Numbered from the stretch's first letter, positions 1 to 8,175 are shown. The stretch: DNA of 55,412 nucleotides from Desulfobacterales bacterium HSG16 (GCA_030377965.1 JAUCGE010000013.1:1-55412), one strand, 5' to 3'. Made by a program: numbers and translations. The notes: generated by a model not told the origin, from the sequence alone.

Positions 1-509
1 TACTTATATGAGCGGTTTCAATGTCATTAACCTCAATTTTAGATAGCAGGCGCATTAGAGTATCGTTATGAGACATATCTTTTAGTTCAGGAAAGTAGAT
101 CATTAAATTTTTAATAAACATAGGGCGGGTCATCTCACGATTAGTCTCTCTTTTCGACGACATTTGAAATACAAAACTAAGGATGCCGTAAATCAGCACT
201 ACGGTAAGCTTGTATTTTTATCTTTTTAGGGTTTCTATGATCTTTAATTTTCGACAAACGCTTTAATAAGATTGGTAATTGCGATTTCATAGTCTTTAAT
301 GTTTCTGTTGTCATTTCTTCACGTTCAGCATATTCTTGATCAACGCCCTTGTAATTGGATTTATGGTTCGGCAAGGATTTAGATTTAGGTTTTTTTATTT
401 TCCATACTATTATTGGATTCTCGTAGTTGCTTTTTAGCCTCTCTTTTAATACTTTTCTGTTCTCTTATTTCGTCTTGTGATGATCGATCCACTATGGTAT
501 TTTTTTCAT
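1..509 (-). pseudogene. 5' part of a frameshifted IS transposase gene, running off the window
   Basis: Reading leftwards, three overlapping frames together encode one transposase N-terminus. An N-terminal Lys-rich leader (from about 509) is followed by a segment containing LSKIKDHRNPKK and then by YKLTVVLIYGILSFVFQMSS and KRETNREMTRPMF, which continues in frame to base 1. This order (a DPRNPKK-type motif, then hydrophobic helix, then SS+RE+N) is what I know from a DDE-type transposase family common in Desulfobacterales. Two breaks are plain: a run of seven T at 390-396 (six A would be needed on the coding strand) and five T at 215-219 (four needed). A third run at 501-507 sits right after the likely ATG and also gives the wrong frame. 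The 3' part is outside the window. Family assignment is from memory of the motif pattern; the frame breaks are seen directly. Confidence 0.7.
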
Positions 510-976
510 GGCACAGCCTCCTGTTTAGCAATTTTTGTGCCACATTAACAGATTCGTCAGATTTTATCGATAAAAATGAAATAACGCGACAAAAAAATTA
601 CCATTCATCACCATCCCTTGAAATAGCTGCAAAAAAATAACATGCTTCAGCACTGAAAACGATCAAACGATTTCACGCATATTCACCGAAAGGACACTCT
701 GATGCCGCGCTCGTGGGAATGCAGGGCGGAGGCTCTGCGTCCATCGCAACGGGACACAGATCGTCCGTTTTCCTGGTTCCCAATAGAGTGCGGATATCAA
801 AAAAACTTAGTAAATCGCTGTAAATCTGAGAAACAGGGATGAAATAACTTTTTCCCACTTTTTTAAAAAGCATAGATATTGCAATCTTTTCATTCTTCAT
901 GTATTGATCAAAAACAATGATTTTGACACAAAATCGGCATTGAATCATATTTGTAAAAAAATGGAGAAAAGTGATA
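510..976. other. Non-coding stretch with a possible dispersed-repeat segment
   Basis: No convincing gene is visible between the broken transposase and the phosphoesterase operon. Bases about 690-780 contain a G+C-richer block (GGCGGAGGCTCTGCGTCC and flanks) unlike its A+T-rich surroundings; an open frame on the minus strand through it (MDAEPPP-type residues) looks like a translated intergenic repeat rather than a protein. The promoter of the downstream operon should lie in 800-960, but I could not single one out. Confidence 0.4.
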
Positions 977-2305
977 ATGAACAGTTCAAGCGAAACAATT
1001 ACATGGCTTCATATTTCCGACCTTCACTTCCGAAAGTCACATGATTTTAATGAAACAATCGTTTTAAAAGAGCTTGTCAGGGATGTAAAGTCCTGCATTG
1101 AGCAGGATGGTGTTACACCCGATTTCATAGCTGTCACAGGTGACATAGCTTTTTCAGGCGCTTCGTCCGAATACGATCTTGCCCGAAATTTCTTTGATAA
1201 ATTACAGGAAGCTACTGGTGTACCGAGAGAAAAATTGTTCATTGTTCCCGGCAATCATGATGTGGATCGAAAACTTATCACCGGAGGAGCAAAGGCCATC
1301 GGAGCTTCGCTCACGGATCGGGATAAGGTCAACACCTTTCTTGTAACACCCGGTGACCGGCATCTTATCATGGAGCGTTTCAAAGGATATTCGGATTTTT
1401 TCAATGATTACTTTGGAGGCATACAGGCATTCGATGATGAGAACTTTTTTTATGTGAGGGCCTTTGATGTTGGCGGGCGGACTATCGCTGTTTCAGGCAT
1501 CAACTCTTCATGGCTTGCAGGGCCGGATGAAGACAGAGCTTCCGGGCTGGTTATAGGAGAAAGACAGGTGCGGGCTGCCCTGGACAAGGTGGAACAAGCA
1601 GGGGCAGATTTAAGCATAGCCATCATGCATCACCCTTTTGACTGGCTGCGCGAATTCGACCAGAATGACAGCGCAACTCTCCTTCTGGATAAATGGGATT
1701 TCATTCTTTCCGGACATCTCCATAAAACTTCAACGACGCAGCTTACAGACCCGGACACAAACGCCATGACAATTACCGGCGGGGCGTGTTATGAAAAACG
1801 CGAGTTTCCAAACACTTACAATTTTGTTCAGCTCAATCCGGCAGCAGGAAAGGGAACCGTACATTTGCGCCGTTACTCAGATGAGCGGGTTGGCTTCTGG
1901 GTCAAAGATGTCATGACTTATAGAAACGCTTCTGACGGCAAGTATGAATTTTCATTTCAAAGGAGTGAGCCGATTTCAGGGAATGTTGAAAATGGAAAAG
2001 ATCGGGTTGTTGTGACCAGAATGGAGCCTGCGGACAAAGCTTCGGGAAAATCCGATTTAACGGGATCTGTCGATAATGATACAAACCCTTTGCCCTCAAC
2101 GGATACGGCTTCGGTGCGACGCAGAGTTAAAGAGCTTTTTGATGATACAGAGTTTGAGGATTTCTGCCAGGATCATTTCCGGGATGTATATGACAAATTT
2201 GGAAAAGGGCAGGGTAAAAATCAAAAAATCAATATCTTGATGGAACATTACGGACGTTCACCTGCTCATAAACAGAAATTGTTGTCGGAACTGGAGAAGA
2301 TGTAA
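977..2305 (+). CDS. Calcineurin-like metallophosphoesterase with C-terminal effector-associated-type domain
   Basis: The first ~290 residues carry every metal-binding motif of calcineurin-like phosphoesterases: SDLH (D15, H17), TGD (D56), PGNHD (N93, H94), a His pair at 218-219 in IMHHP, and GHLH (H247, H249). It should therefore be an active phosphoesterase acting on nucleotides or nucleic acid; the substrate cannot be told. After a polar linker, residues ~378-442 form a small helical domain (VKELFDDTEFEDFCQDHF, then an Asn/Leu helix) resembling the effector-associated domains that couple effectors to NTPase partners in bacterial conflict systems. ATG 977 is chosen over GTG 971 because GGAG at 963 is then 10 bases upstream. 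It is the first gene of a five-gene operon and the likely effector. Phosphoesterase fold: sure. Conflict role: inference. Confidence 0.85.
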   Translation: MNSSSETITWLHISDLHFRKSHDFNETIVLKELVRDVKSCIEQDGVTPDFIAVTGDIAFSGASSEYDLARNFFDKLQEATGVPREKLFIVPGNHDVDRKLITGGAKAIGASLTDRDKVNTFLVTPGDRHLIMERFKGYSDFFNDYFGGIQAFDDENFFYVRAFDVGGRTIAVSGINSSWLAGPDEDRASGLVIGERQVRAALDKVEQAGADLSIAIMHHPFDWLREFDQNDSATLLLDKWDFILSGHLHKTSTTQLTDPDTNAMTITGGACYEKREFPNTYNFVQLNPAAGKGTVHLRRYSDERVGFWVKDVMTYRNASDGKYEFSFQRSEPISGNVENGKDRVVVTRMEPADKASGKSDLTGSVDNDTNPLPSTDTASVRRRVKELFDDTEFEDFCQDHFRDVYDKFGKGQGKNQKINILMEHYGRSPAHKQKLLSELEKM

Positions 2306-2308
2306 TCA

Positions 2309-3280
2309 ATGCCGGGGATTGAAAAACCATATGAAGTAAAAAATATCAGAAATGTTTTGAAAACCAACTTTGACGGCGAAGATCTGGTGGAATTATGTCA
2401 GGATAAAATTCCTGAATTATGCGGGTGTTTTGAATCAAGTATGAGTCCACAAAAGAAGATAAATCTCATCATTGGTCATTTCCTGAAAAAAGACGATTTC
2501 ACCCCTCTGGTCAACGCCATAAAAGAAAGAAAACCGGACGCATTTGCTGAGTTTGAAGCGGCTGACACAGAAAAGCGGACACAGCCTCAAAAGGCGTATG
2601 AAGTTGCATCGATTTATAATTTCGACTTGTCTGTGCTTGTTGAAGATTGCATTGAGGAGTTATTTAATAATCAGGGGCTGATAGGATTCGGCGTTCCATG
2701 TAATTCCTCTGTTTTTCTGAGTAATTTTTGTGAGCGTGTCAAGCATGAGCTTGGCCGGAGCAGAATCCGAGTTAAACAGCCTGTAATGATCAATCCTATC
2801 TCCACATCCGTGGACAAGGCTGTACAGACAATCGGATGTCGTTATAGACCGGCCTTGAATGAATTCGACATCCTGGTTCCGGTGCAATTCACTGACAGAA
2901 CTATGGGAGAACTGTTCTGGCGGAAGCTGCACAACAAATTTTTAAATGAAGGAAATTGCAAAAATCGGCTGATAATCGTTATGGGAATGTATGAAGAGTG
3001 TGTTGTCTCAGAAAATATGAAAATGTTGGAAGAACCTGTTTTCAAAAAATTGCACATATTGCAATGGGTCAGAAATATTGTTCATAAAATGGGATGGCAG
3101 GAGGATGTCATTCAAAACTGGTCAGATGAAATAATAAATCAATGCAGCCATGAATTTAAACTGGACATTGAGTGGGTGTATGATTACCTGGGTTCGGCAT
3201 TGGAAATCCTCAAGGAATACTCTGAACAAGACCTTTCATATAATCTATTCAAACAGGAGCTTGAGCAAAGGAGCCAATAA
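2309..3280 (+). CDS. Adaptor-like protein: N-terminal EAD-like domain plus probable degenerate P-loop (iSTAND-like) domain
   Basis: It starts 3 bases after the phosphoesterase stop. Residues ~5-80 (NIRNVLKTNFDGEDLVELCQ, then a helix with KKINLIIGHFLKK) resemble the C-terminal domain of the upstream phosphoesterase: a short acidic helix, a Cys, and a second helix beginning with Lys/Asn. Such shared domains are how effector and adaptor pair in EAD-type systems. From ~residue 95 comes a mixed alpha/beta region in which GFGVPCNSSVFLSNFCERV sits where a Walker A loop would be but lacks the GK[ST]. A later strand, RLIIVMGMYEECV, looks like a core beta strand. This fits an inactive STAND NTPase domain, but the match is by eye and weak. 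No catalytic motif is visible. It probably connects the effector to the MoxR/vWA core. Confidence 0.6.
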   Translation: MPGIEKPYEVKNIRNVLKTNFDGEDLVELCQDKIPELCGCFESSMSPQKKINLIIGHFLKKDDFTPLVNAIKERKPDAFAEFEAADTEKRTQPQKAYEVASIYNFDLSVLVEDCIEELFNNQGLIGFGVPCNSSVFLSNFCERVKHELGRSRIRVKQPVMINPISTSVDKAVQTIGCRYRPALNEFDILVPVQFTDRTMGELFWRKLHNKFLNEGNCKNRLIIVMGMYEECVVSENMKMLEEPVFKKLHILQWVRNIVHKMGWQEDVIQNWSDEIINQCSHEFKLDIEWVYDYLGSALEILKEYSEQDLSYNLFKQELEQRSQ

Positions 3281-3281
3281 T

Positions 3282-4259
3282 ATGAGCAGGCATCTCATAG
3301 ATTTATCCAAATCTTATGACAGAGATAAAAAACTTCCAAAGGATCAACAAATCGAAGATCCAAAGATAACACCCGTGCCTGAAACTGACCCCAAGATGCA
3401 AAATGTCGAACGGGAACCGTATTACCCTGATAAAACGCTTGTGGGGGATGTCAATCTGGCTATAGCGCTTGGAAGGCCGCTTCTTTTACAGGGTCATCCG
3501 GGCTGCGGGAAAACTCGCCTTGCCCATGCTGTGGCTTTTGCCCTGAAACTGCCCCTGGAGGAATGCTATATAAAATCCACAAGCAGCGCACGGGATTTAC
3601 TCTATACATACGATGCGGTTAATAGATTGTACGATGCCCAACTTGGCAAGGACAGCCCAAAAGATGAGAACGGCAACCCGCGCAGTCGTGATATCAGAAA
3701 TTATATTCATTTCGGGCCGCTTGGAAAAGCCATCATTCGGGCGCAGTATGGCAGGCGTTCCGTTGTTCTCATTGACGAGATAGACAAGGCAGATATCGAT
3801 TTTCCAAATGATCTGCTTTTAGAAATCGATCAGATGGAATTTTGCGTTTCCGAAGCGTCGGACGGTATGTTCTTCAAAGTTCCGGAAGATAAACCGGAGC
3901 TGAGGCCGATTGTATTTGTGACACACAACGAGGAAAAAGCGCTTCCGACCGCTTTTTTGAGACGCTGTATTTTTCACTATATCGAACTTCCAGAAGATGA
4001 ACAATATTTCCAGGACATATTGAAAATGCACGACAAAAAAGATGTAAACCTCAACAAAAAAGCAATAGATGTTCTGATTCGATTGAGAAAACTTGATCTT
4101 CTTAAAAAACCTGGGTTGAGTGAGCTTCTTGACTGGGTCGGATATCTCCAGGCGGTAGAAAAACCGGAAGATGAGCTTGAAGAACTGCCTTATATCGGAG
4201 TGCTGCTGAAAGATCGCATGGATCAGAAACGGGCATTGAAGGAGTTTGGAAGTGGCTGA
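3282..4259 (+). CDS. MoxR-family AAA+ ATPase
   Basis: The 325-residue protein has Walker A GHPGCGKT at 71-78, Walker B VLIDEIDKAD with D165 E166, a sensor-1 region THNEE, and an arginine-finger-like LRR in AFLRRCIFHYIELPE. The order and the C-terminal helical lid are those of MoxR-type AAA+ proteins, which remodel a client together with a vWA partner. The ATG at 3282, with GGAG about 10 bases before it, is preferred over upstream in-frame ATGs, which lie inside the preceding gene. The stop overlaps the start of the vWA gene by 8 bases, which implies coupled translation. In vWA-MoxR ternary systems this ATPase is the NTP-driven core between sensor and effector. Confidence 0.9.
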   Translation: MSRHLIDLSKSYDRDKKLPKDQQIEDPKITPVPETDPKMQNVEREPYYPDKTLVGDVNLAIALGRPLLLQGHPGCGKTRLAHAVAFALKLPLEECYIKSTSSARDLLYTYDAVNRLYDAQLGKDSPKDENGNPRSRDIRNYIHFGPLGKAIIRAQYGRRSVVLIDEIDKADIDFPNDLLLEIDQMEFCVSEASDGMFFKVPEDKPELRPIVFVTHNEEKALPTAFLRRCIFHYIELPEDEQYFQDILKMHDKKDVNLNKKAIDVLIRLRKLDLLKKPGLSELLDWVGYLQAVEKPEDELEELPYIGVLLKDRMDQKRALKEFGSG

Positions 4260-5427
4260 TAAACTGGCTCCTGAATTTCTCTGGGAATTGTTCTCACAGT
4301 TACGAAGACGCGGATTCCCGCTCTGTCCTGCTGACTATGAAGACCTCAAAAGAGCATTGCAGGCTGCTTTTGGCTGGTCTTCACACAATGCTCTGCGGGA
4401 TCTCTGCGTTGCTTTATGGAGTAAATCCAGGCATGAAAAGAAGATTTTAGAGAGCCTGTTCGATCAACGCGAGGAGCCGTTAAAATCCGAGTGGATTCTG
4501 GAAGAGAATGAACCCGGTGATCTGTATGAACCCAATATTGCCAGACAGTCAGAAGAATCGGAAACTATAGATATGTCGGAATCCATTGAGACGGCAATAT
4601 CTCCCGGCGCACTTCCTCCAATACGTGCAGATGGTCTCAAATTACCAGAGTATCCTTTTGTGCTTCAACCTCTTTTCCCTTTGTCCGACCGAGAAGTTGC
4701 CCAGGCGTGGAGACGGCTGCGTCAACCGGTACGTTATGGCCCTCCTGTGGAACTCGATATTGATGCGACGGTTGCACATCGGTGTAAATCAGGGATAGTG
4801 TCGGATATAGTGATGGTTCCCCGAAGACGCAACACCGCCAGTCTTCTGCTTCTCGTTGACCGCCAGGGATCAATGGCTCCGTTTCACGGATTTGTCGATC
4901 ATGTCTGTTCAGCCATTCAGCGAGCCGGAAAGCTGGAAAATGTCGCTCTTTTCTATTTTCATGACAGCCCTTCCGAAGGTTCCGATGAAGCGGTATTGGA
5001 TATCCTTTCCGATAAAGATGACAGCCTTTTTCCGGTTCTGGATACAATACTGCATGATATCCAGCCGCTTTCCCGAGGTTTTCTGTATAATGATCCAGAC
5101 CTTCTTTCAACCTGTCAAGTCGGTAAAGCGCTGGAAGAAAACGCAGAGGGAGCGGCTGTGGTCATTATAAGCGACGCTGGAGCCGCTCGTGGTAAATACG
5201 ATGTCCTGCGTCTGCTGGATACAATCGCATTTTTAAAGGCCCTTCGCAAGTTGACGACTCGATATGTATGGATCAACCCTCTTCCTCGTGATTCTTGGGA
5301 AAAAACCAACAATACCGCAACTCAGATTTCACGTCATACGCCCATGCTTTCCCTTGACAGGAGCGGGATGCACCTGGCTGTCAACATTCTTCGCGGACAA
5401 CCTCATACTGTAGATAAACCGATATGA
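4252..5427 (+). CDS. vWA-domain partner of the MoxR ATPase, with SAV_2336-like N-terminus
   Basis: The N-terminal ~80 residues (LWELFSQLRRRGFPLCPADY, then a helix rich in Leu and Trp) resemble the helical domain often annotated SAV_2336-like that precedes vWA domains beside MoxR genes. The vWA domain follows from about residue 190. Strand SLLLLVDRQGSM carries D203, Gly and Ser of the MIDAS metal site, with Gln in place of the usual first Ser. A later loop SDAGAARGKY carries the third MIDAS Asp, and the domain ends with RYVWINPLP. GTG 4252 is chosen over TTG 4246 because AAGGAG at 4239 is only one base from the TTG but seven from the GTG. The stop overlaps the next start (ATGA). Expected role: metal-dependent docking platform for the ATPase and the downstream sensor. 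Confidence 0.85.
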   Translation: MADKLAPEFLWELFSQLRRRGFPLCPADYEDLKRALQAAFGWSSHNALRDLCVALWSKSRHEKKILESLFDQREEPLKSEWILEENEPGDLYEPNIARQSEESETIDMSESIETAISPGALPPIRADGLKLPEYPFVLQPLFPLSDREVAQAWRRLRQPVRYGPPVELDIDATVAHRCKSGIVSDIVMVPRRRNTASLLLLVDRQGSMAPFHGFVDHVCSAIQRAGKLENVALFYFHDSPSEGSDEAVLDILSDKDDSLFPVLDTILHDIQPLSRGFLYNDPDLLSTCQVGKALEENAEGAAVVIISDAGAARGKYDVLRLLDTIAFLKALRKLTTRYVWINPLPRDSWEKTNNTATQISRHTPMLSLDRSGMHLAVNILRGQPHTVDKPI

Positions 5428-6464
5428 ACGAATCTTTGAATCACAAAAAAGCGGTACGCGCCATTAAAGAATTCAGGCGTAAATATGATGATACGGTTTT
5501 TGATCTCGTGGCCCACGCTGCACTGCCGGTTGCCCTCAGCTCTGAAATGCTGCACCTGATCCGGATAAATTTTTTCATAGATATTCCAGATCCTCCGCCA
5601 TTTACATCCGAATCCGACATCCTTCTTTCTTCGAATATATGCCAGGAGATTGGTGATGATCTATATGAAATAATACCGTCGATTCGTGATGAACTGCTGA
5701 AGAGCCTGATAGAAAAACACGGACAGAAACGAATAAAAGAATTAGCAGGATTGATCTGGCAATACACGAAGCAGTCTTCTTCCTGGCACGACAATGACAG
5801 GCTCGAACGAGCGCAGCAGTTGACAGCCCTTAACTTTCTCGATTCTGAAAGAGCATTGGAGTGGCTTAAAGATGCGGAAGAGAAAAACTATTCGGCTCAT
5901 GATGTAATGGTTGAACGAGAATGGTTTGTGGCAATGCGGAATGAGATAAAGCGAGGAGACCTGAGTAAGCTTTTTGATAAAGATAAGCCAGTTGAGATTG
6001 AAACCCGGAAAGTAGATGCCGAACCAGAGCCTCAAGAAATCCAGAAAAATGGTCATTTCATCACCTATGATAACGGCACTGTGCTTGATACTAAAACCGG
6101 ATTGATGTGGGCAACGGAAGATAATGGAGAGGACATAAATTGGTATGATGCAAAACGATATTGTGAAAATTATCGAGGTGGTAGGTATTCGGACTGGAGG
6201 ATGCCGTCGATTGATGAATTGAAAGGGCTTTATGATGAAAGCCTGTCAGGCTATTATATAGCAGGCGTTGAAAATCGTAAGGTTTATCTTACCTCATTAA
6301 TAAAACTCTCAAATGCTTGGGTCTGGTCTGCCGAATTTGAGGAAAAAAAAGACGGTTCTCGTGCCGCGCTCTTCGATTTCATCACTGGCTACCGGTACTG
6401 GGGTCCTCCGATCATCTTCTACGGCGAGCGCGTTTTGCTGGTGCGCGGGCAATTGAACATTTGA
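5424..6464 (+). CDS. DUF1566 / C-type-lectin-fold protein with MoxR-vWA-associated N-terminal domain; probable DGR target
   Basis: Residues ~10-160 form a helical domain (FDLVAHAALPVALSSEMLHL; later LYEIIPSIRDELLKSL; later AQQLTALNFL). I know this domain fused to formylglycine-generating-enzyme-like domains next to MoxR and vWA genes. After a charged linker, residues ~205-345 are a DUF1566 domain: DTKTGLMWATEDNG, WYDAKRYCENYRGGRYSDWR, MPSIDELKGLYD, then AWVWSAEF and a C-terminal LLVRG. DUF1566 and FGE-type domains share a ligand-binding C-type-lectin-like fold used by DGR variable proteins. Codon use changes sharply for the last 29 codons before LN (see 6363-6449). The ATGA overlap with the vWA gene places it last in the operon. 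Expected role: ligand-binding sensor. Confidence 0.8.
   Translation: MNESLNHKKAVRAIKEFRRKYDDTVFDLVAHAALPVALSSEMLHLIRINFFIDIPDPPPFTSESDILLSSNICQEIGDDLYEIIPSIRDELLKSLIEKHGQKRIKELAGLIWQYTKQSSSWHDNDRLERAQQLTALNFLDSERALEWLKDAEEKNYSAHDVMVEREWFVAMRNEIKRGDLSKLFDKDKPVEIETRKVDAEPEPQEIQKNGHFITYDNGTVLDTKTGLMWATEDNGEDINWYDAKRYCENYRGGRYSDWRMPSIDELKGLYDESLSGYYIAGVENRKVYLTSLIKLSNAWVWSAEFEEKKDGSRAALFDFITGYRYWGPPIIFYGERVLLVRGQLNI
6363..6449 (+). other. Candidate DGR variable region (VR)
   Basis: This in-frame 87-base block ends the DUF1566 domain. By direct count it has only 9 adenines (about 10%) and 15 of 29 codons end in C (ATC, TTC, TAC, GGC, CTC, CGC), whereas the codons just before it are A-rich (GAA, AAA, AAA). 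AAC codons in a DGR template become NNC codons after adenine mutagenesis, so an A-poor, NNC-rich 3' end in a lectin-fold gene is the expected trace. The encoded ITGYRYWGPPIIFYG stretch, followed by the invariant-looking RVLLVRG, fits a variable loop and a fixed end. No template repeat or reverse transcriptase was seen in the window, so a DGR would have to act from elsewhere. Confidence 0.5.
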
Positions 6465-6538
6465 TGATTTTGTCATTGGGTTATTTGGTTTTTAAGCGCC
6501 GCAGGCAGCGGACAAATTTTGGAGACGTTTGAAAAATA

Positions 6539-6588
6539 TCTGAATCAGAATTCACAGAATGAAAGAATGGACAGAATTCTGATTCAGA
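6539..6588. repeat. Perfect 15-bp inverted repeat
   Basis: Arms TCTGAATCAGAATTC (6539-6553) and GAATTCTGATTCAGA (6574-6588) are perfectly complementary around a 20-base spacer. It lies 75 bases after the DUF1566 stop. It may terminate the operon or be a copy of a dispersed repeat; the core GTCTGAATC/GATTCAGAC recurs at 22049-22070. Confidence 0.7.
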
Positions 6589-6640
6589 CAAAAATATGAT
6601 ATCATGTTTTATCAACCCAACTATGGAACTGGAAAAATGA

Positions 6641-6795
6641 TAAGTACCTGATCATATATTATGTAACAGTCCGTAAGGGCAATCCCTTGTGGTTGCCCTT
6701 TGCTAAAAATACAAAATATTTCGTTTTCAAGCAGGGCAACCACAAGGGGTTGCCCTGCTACGAAAATATTAAAAATATTATTGGTCGGGTACTTA
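6641..6795. mobile_element. MITE-like element, family 1, copy A
   Basis: The 155-base segment begins TAAGTACCTGATCATATA and ends with the near-complement TATTATTGGTCGGGTACTTA. Internally it holds a second inverted pair (GGGCAATCCCTTGTGGTTGC at 6678 against the same motif reversed at ~6734-6753). No coding capacity is visible. Two more segments with the same ends occur at 7986-8148 and 22314-22423. Confidence 0.6.
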
Positions 6796-6878
6796 TGGGT
6801 GCGGCTCTTTTGGAACAAAGTCGCACAATTTACATAAACGATTAATAACAGTTTATTTTATAGCGCCATGAACTTGGG

Positions 6879-7919
6879 TTAAAAAGTCTCAAACCCGCTC
6901 GAATAATGATCGGTCAATGTATCATCTGAATCCCTAACGATTACAAGACATTCAACACCATCAAGTGACTCTGCAAGTTCTATCGACTTTTCAGGCCCCA
7001 TGACCATGAAAGCTGTGGCGAGTCCATCAGCAATCGTGCAGGTTTTAGCTATTACAGATGCGCTTACCACATTGTTTTGAACGCTGTAACCTGTCTTTGG
7101 GTCGATTATATGGGAATAGAATTTGCCGTTTTTCTTGAAATAGTTGCGATAGTCGCCACTTGTAGCCATTGCTCTGTCGGTAAGAGGCAGTGCTTTGTAA
7201 ACTTCGGTGGAACCGGCTCCTTTCTTTGGCGTATTGACACCTACGACCCAGTGTTTGCCGTCTTTTCGTAAGCCTCTGGCATATATTTCACCCCCGATTT
7301 CGACAAGAAAATTGTCAAATCCATTCTGGTGGATAAGTTCGGCTATTTTATCCACGCCATAACCTTTTGCTATTGATGCCAGATCGACTGAGATTTCAGT
7401 ATGCTTTTTTTCCAGACAGCCACCAGCAGTTTTTGATTTTTTGATTTCAATATGATTAAAGCCAATTTTGGTAAGTACCTGTTTTATCTGCTCGTCATCT
7501 GGCACATGATGAATTTTGGTGTAGTCATAAAAACCCCAAAGATCCAGAAGAGGGTGAATCGTGCCGTCCCAGGCTCCGTCTGTAATTTTATAAAGATATT
7601 GAGATTTGCTCATTACTTCCATGAAGTCTTTTGAAATCTCAAAAGGTTTGCCCAACTGCTTTAAGTTGTTGAATCTGCTGATTTCGCTGTTTTTTCTAAA
7701 GGTTGACATGCTTTGTTCGATCTGATCGAGCCTTTTTGCAATCTTTGTATTCAGATGGCCGGTCAATTCATAAAAAGAAGCTATGATTGTTATATGGTAT
7801 GTTGTACCCATAGCATTTCCGTTTATGGATACTTGTTTTTTTGGTATGCATCCTGAAACCGAAAGTGAAAAAAGAGCCAGGATTAAAATTAGAACGAATT
7901 TTTTATTGAGTATAGTCAT
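6879..7919 (-). CDS. apbE: ApbE, FAD:protein FMN transferase (lipoprotein)
   Basis: The 346-residue protein has a lipoprotein signal (hydrophobic stretch ending in lipobox LSVSGC, so Cys is near residue 24) and ApbE hallmarks in order: NAMGTTYHI, DGTIHPLLDLWGF, DLASIAKGYGVDKIAE, LVEIGGEIYARG, ATSGDYRNYF, HIIDPKTGY and DGLATAFMVMG. The family attaches FMN through a phosphoester to Thr/Ser of membrane redox proteins such as RnfG, RnfD and NqrC, working outside the cytoplasmic membrane with Mg2+. No Rnf or Nqr target gene lies in the window. The gene stands alone between palindromic repeat regions on both sides. Confidence 0.95.
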   Translation of the reverse strand: MTILNKKFVLILILALFSLSVSGCIPKKQVSINGNAMGTTYHITIIASFYELTGHLNTKIAKRLDQIEQSMSTFRKNSEISRFNNLKQLGKPFEISKDFMEVMSKSQYLYKITDGAWDGTIHPLLDLWGFYDYTKIHHVPDDEQIKQVLTKIGFNHIEIKKSKTAGGCLEKKHTEISVDLASIAKGYGVDKIAELIHQNGFDNFLVEIGGEIYARGLRKDGKHWVVGVNTPKKGAGSTEVYKALPLTDRAMATSGDYRNYFKKNGKFYSHIIDPKTGYSVQNNVVSASVIAKTCTIADGLATAFMVMGPEKSIELAESLDGVECLVIVRDSDDTLTDHYSSGFETF

Positions 7920-7985
7920 AAAATTTAGTAAACTTTTTATATGAAAGTTTCTTGAGATGCTGTTATTTCAAAATGTTTTGAATGG

Positions 7986-8148
7986 TAAGTACCGAACCAA
8001 TATTTTTTTAACCTTTCTAAAGGAGTACAAAAATAGAGCAAAGCGGTTTTTTGCCCACTTATATTTGCGAAAAACCGCTTCGCTCTATTTCCGCACTCCA
8101 TTGTACTGGCATCAGAAAAGGTTAAAAAAACTTTTGGTGAGGTACTTA
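7986..8148. mobile_element. MITE-like palindromic element, family 1, copy B
   Basis: It begins TAAGTACCGAACCAATATTT and ends TTTTGGTGAGGTACTTA, and nearly the whole 163 bases can fold on itself. AATAGAGCAAAGCGGTTTTT (about 8030-8049) pairs with AAAAACCGCTTCGCTCTATT (about 8071-8090), and AACCTTTCT pairs with AGAAAAGGTT. The flanks TTGAATGG and CCATTCAA also mirror each other, so the insertion may have hit or duplicated a palindromic target. It lies between the apbE start and the hypE stop. Confidence 0.6.
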
Positions 8149-8175
8149 ACCATTCAAGGCTTGACTCAAAATCCC

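Noticed and set aside
413-640. Plus-strand ORF of 75 codons
   Set aside because: It is partly antisense to the transposase leader, has no ribosome binding site and reads as low-complexity Ser/Phe/Leu.
673-948. Minus-strand ORF of 91 codons ahead of the phosphoesterase
   Set aside because: It runs through a G+C-rich repeat-like block (MDAEPPP region) and an A+T-rich leader with abrupt change in character; no ribosome binding site.
4637-5110. Minus-strand ORF of 157 codons
   Set aside because: Antisense to the vWA gene, whose motifs and overlaps on the plus strand are secure.
6465-6878. Search for a DGR template or reverse transcriptase after the DUF1566 gene
   Set aside because: No A-rich near-copy of 6363-6449 and no reverse transcriptase motif was found here or elsewhere in the window.
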